From Ensifer adhaerens (GTDB lineage: Bacteria > Pseudomonadota > Alphaproteobacteria > Rhizobiales > Rhizobiaceae), in the NCBI RefSeq assembly GCF_013283195.1, contig NZ_JABEKT010000001.1:2576509-2640508 (forward strand): DNA of 64,000 nucleotides, read 5' to 3'. How positions within the stretch are numbered: position 1 is the stretch's first letter; each line of letters begins with the position of its first letter. Positions 62,900-64,000 of this stretch are shown in pieces. The notes below the pieces were generated by a model. That model searched no databases. It saw only the letters and a program-made list of their open reading frames with translations, and had not been told where the DNA came from. A program made the position numbers and the translations under genes.

Positions 62900-63004
62900 C
62901 TGCAGCGCCGCGCATCAAGTGCGACATGCAGACGCCACCGTAACACTTTCTATTTCCTGAAGAATTCTCTCATCAAATCGATCCGGGCCCAAGGAATTAT
63001 GCAG
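62900..63004 (-). repeat. 104-nt dispersed rhizobial repeat, copy C (inverted, diverged)
   Basis: Read on the minus strand it begins CTGCATAATTCCTTGGGCCC, continues GGATCGATTTGATGAGAG and AAGTGTTACGGTGGCG, and ends GCGCGGCGCTGCAG. It therefore matches copies A and B over the full length but with more substitutions and a weaker hairpin. It lies between the LssY-type and J-domain genes. Confidence 0.75.
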
Positions 63005-63122
63005 GATCGGCAGACCGGCGACGGGCGTCAGGTCCCGAACGGCCGACAGCTCGACCAGGAACGCGCAGCGCCTCTGCCGCAAGTTGCTACCGCGCCGCTT
63101 GTCGACAGGATGCGCGCTGCCT

Positions 63123-63710
63123 CTACTCCGCCGCGTGCGCCTTGGCCTCCAGCGCCTCCAGCTCGTAGGAGTAGCCTTCCAGCATTTCATAGGCCTGCTC
63201 GATGGTCTTGATCTGCTCCTCGGTGGTCTTGATCGCCTCGGCGATCGAGCGGGAGCGCGCGCGCAGCATCGAGCCGAGCACGTCTGTCTCCGGCCGTCGG
63301 CCGAGACGGTCGAGGTGTTTTCGCACCCGGGCGCGGTGACGCTCCAGTTCGAGGATATGGAAGCGGCTCTTGACGATATCGTCGGAGAGTTTGCGGCGCA
63401 TGGCGGCAACGGGATCGAAGCTGCCGGGCTCGCGCTCGTCGAGGATGAAGTCGTTGACCAGCGTCTCAAGCATCATCAGGCCCTTGAGGTCGCGCGGCTC
63501 GGCGAGCTGCGGATCGTAGCCTGTGTCGTCAAAGACCTTCCGGCGCACCGGGTCCTTCAGGAGTTCATAGACCGCCTGCAGCCGGGCAAATTGCTCCGCA
63601 TCGCCGCCAGAGTCGGGATGGGCCGCCTTGGCCGCCTTGCGATAGGCCGTGCGGATGGTCTGGTCGTTCGCGTCGCGGTCTACGCCAAGCATCTCGTAGG
63701 GATCGATCAC
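63123..63710 (-). CDS. J-domain protein with coiled C-terminal region
   Basis: A 195-residue cytoplasmic co-chaperone-like protein. The J domain is at residues 1-62 (YEMLGVDRDANDQTIRTAYRKAAKAAHPDSGG, with the HPD tripeptide at 31-33), which stimulates Hsp70 ATPase. The rest (residues 65-195) is helical and charged (LVNDFILDEREPGSFDP and TTEEQIKTIEQAYEMLEGYSYELEAL), with no zinc-finger or client domain of DnaJ. It is thus a type III J protein, and the specific Hsp70 partner or client is unknown. Confidence 0.88.
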   Translation of the reverse strand: MIDPYEMLGVDRDANDQTIRTAYRKAAKAAHPDSGGDAEQFARLQAVYELLKDPVRRKVFDDTGYDPQLAEPRDLKGLMMLETLVNDFILDEREPGSFDPVAAMRRKLSDDIVKSRFHILELERHRARVRKHLDRLGRRPETDVLGSMLRARSRSIAEAIKTTEEQIKTIEQAYEMLEGYSYELEALEAKAHAAE

Positions 63711-63867
63711 GCTGCCCCCTGTTCGTCTTGCATTCCGATTTCTCCGCTTGACCTAACGCACGTACCGGAAGACCGGAACCAATCACCGGTAAAGCCTGCG
63801 CGTTATCCCAAACATGTTCAAGTGCTGATGCGATGTGAAAGGGATCAGCGTCGCACACCGCCGCCGC

Positions 63868-64000
63868 TCATCGGGGCGATACCCGTCCGTCGCGGCGGCG
63901 CGCACGTTCGATCGTGGTCGGGACGAAATTGTGGTGAGAAACGGGCCTTCCCCGATTTTTACGCGCCACGCGCGCGCCGAGCGGGAGCCGAAGGGACGCA
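63868..64000 (-). CDS. Possible C-terminal end of a gene entering from the right edge (partial)
   Basis: On the minus strand an open frame runs from the right edge to a TGA at 63868-63870 and reads ARVARKNRGRPVSHHNFVPT and ERARRRDGRVSPR at its end. I recognise no family, and the fragment is short and Arg-rich, so it may be a chance frame. The gap from 63711 to 63867 before the J-domain gene shows nothing else. Confidence 0.25.
   Translation of the reverse strand, partial: ASLRLPLGARVARKNRGRPVSHHNFVPTTIERARRRDGRVSPR

Noticed and set aside
63565-63858. 97-residue frame overlapping the J-domain gene start
   Set aside because: It is out of frame with the clear J domain and shows no family features.

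Overview
The window is GC-rich, densely packed alphaproteobacterial chromosome. The gene set points to the Rhizobiaceae, most likely Ensifer/Sinorhizobium: aerobic-type cobT/cobS, a Usg protein, double-domain chemotaxis receptors, many ATGA-overlapping gene pairs, and several rhizobial intergenic palindromic repeat families. This placement is inferred from sequence recognition only. No rRNA, tRNA, CRISPR array or complete insertion sequence was seen.

Layout. 1-3.0 kb: tail of an unrecognised gene, a repeat-rich gap and a large chemotaxis receptor. 3.5-7.8 kb: EamA exporter, mobA-mobB, a Sel1-repeat protein and a polysaccharide deacetylase. 7.9-13.3 kb: a giant OmpA-family protein and an amino-acid ABC transporter (binding protein, two permeases, no local ATPase). 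13.4-20.6 kb: usg, an SDR remnant, a DUF2270 protein, a TPR-methyltransferase, a beta-hydroxyacid dehydrogenase with an AlkD-like protein, a carbon-nitrogen hydrolase, an Lrp regulator, and overlapping UDG and nuclease genes. 20.7-28.9 kb: histidine kinase, diacylglycerol kinase, cobT/cobS, an aspartic protease and an ABC-2 exporter. 29-31.3 kb: a sulfur uptake/export locus under an ArsR-type repressor. 31.6-36.5 kb: an extensin-like protein, a triple-Kazal lipoprotein, a second chemotaxis receptor and a thioesterase. 37.1-41.4 kb: an ECF sigma/anti-sigma pair divergent from a bufferin (MNIO-modified peptide) operon. 41.4-49.4 kb: AraC regulator, ssuACB sulfonate transporter, acetyltransferases and a racemase-like protein. 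49.7-54.8 kb: two class III nucleotide cyclases and a FecR protein. 55.6-58.6 kb: uvrB with long extensions. 58.8-60.5 kb: an AT-rich two-gene cassette (HEPN protein plus DUF262 protein), followed by a decayed tyrS fragment. 61-63.7 kb: DUF4239, LssY-C and J-domain proteins.

Three points stand out. First, the DUF262/HEPN cassette is compositionally foreign, translationally coupled and carries intact signature motifs of both families, so it is a candidate antiviral module. Second, the sigF-nrsF/buf locus has two divergent promoters that share GTAAC-N17-CGTAG, which gives a concrete regulatory model for a metal-responsive modified-peptide pathway. Third, four related copies of a roughly 104-nt repeat and three other palindromic repeat types occur here, one of them inside the uvrB reading frame.
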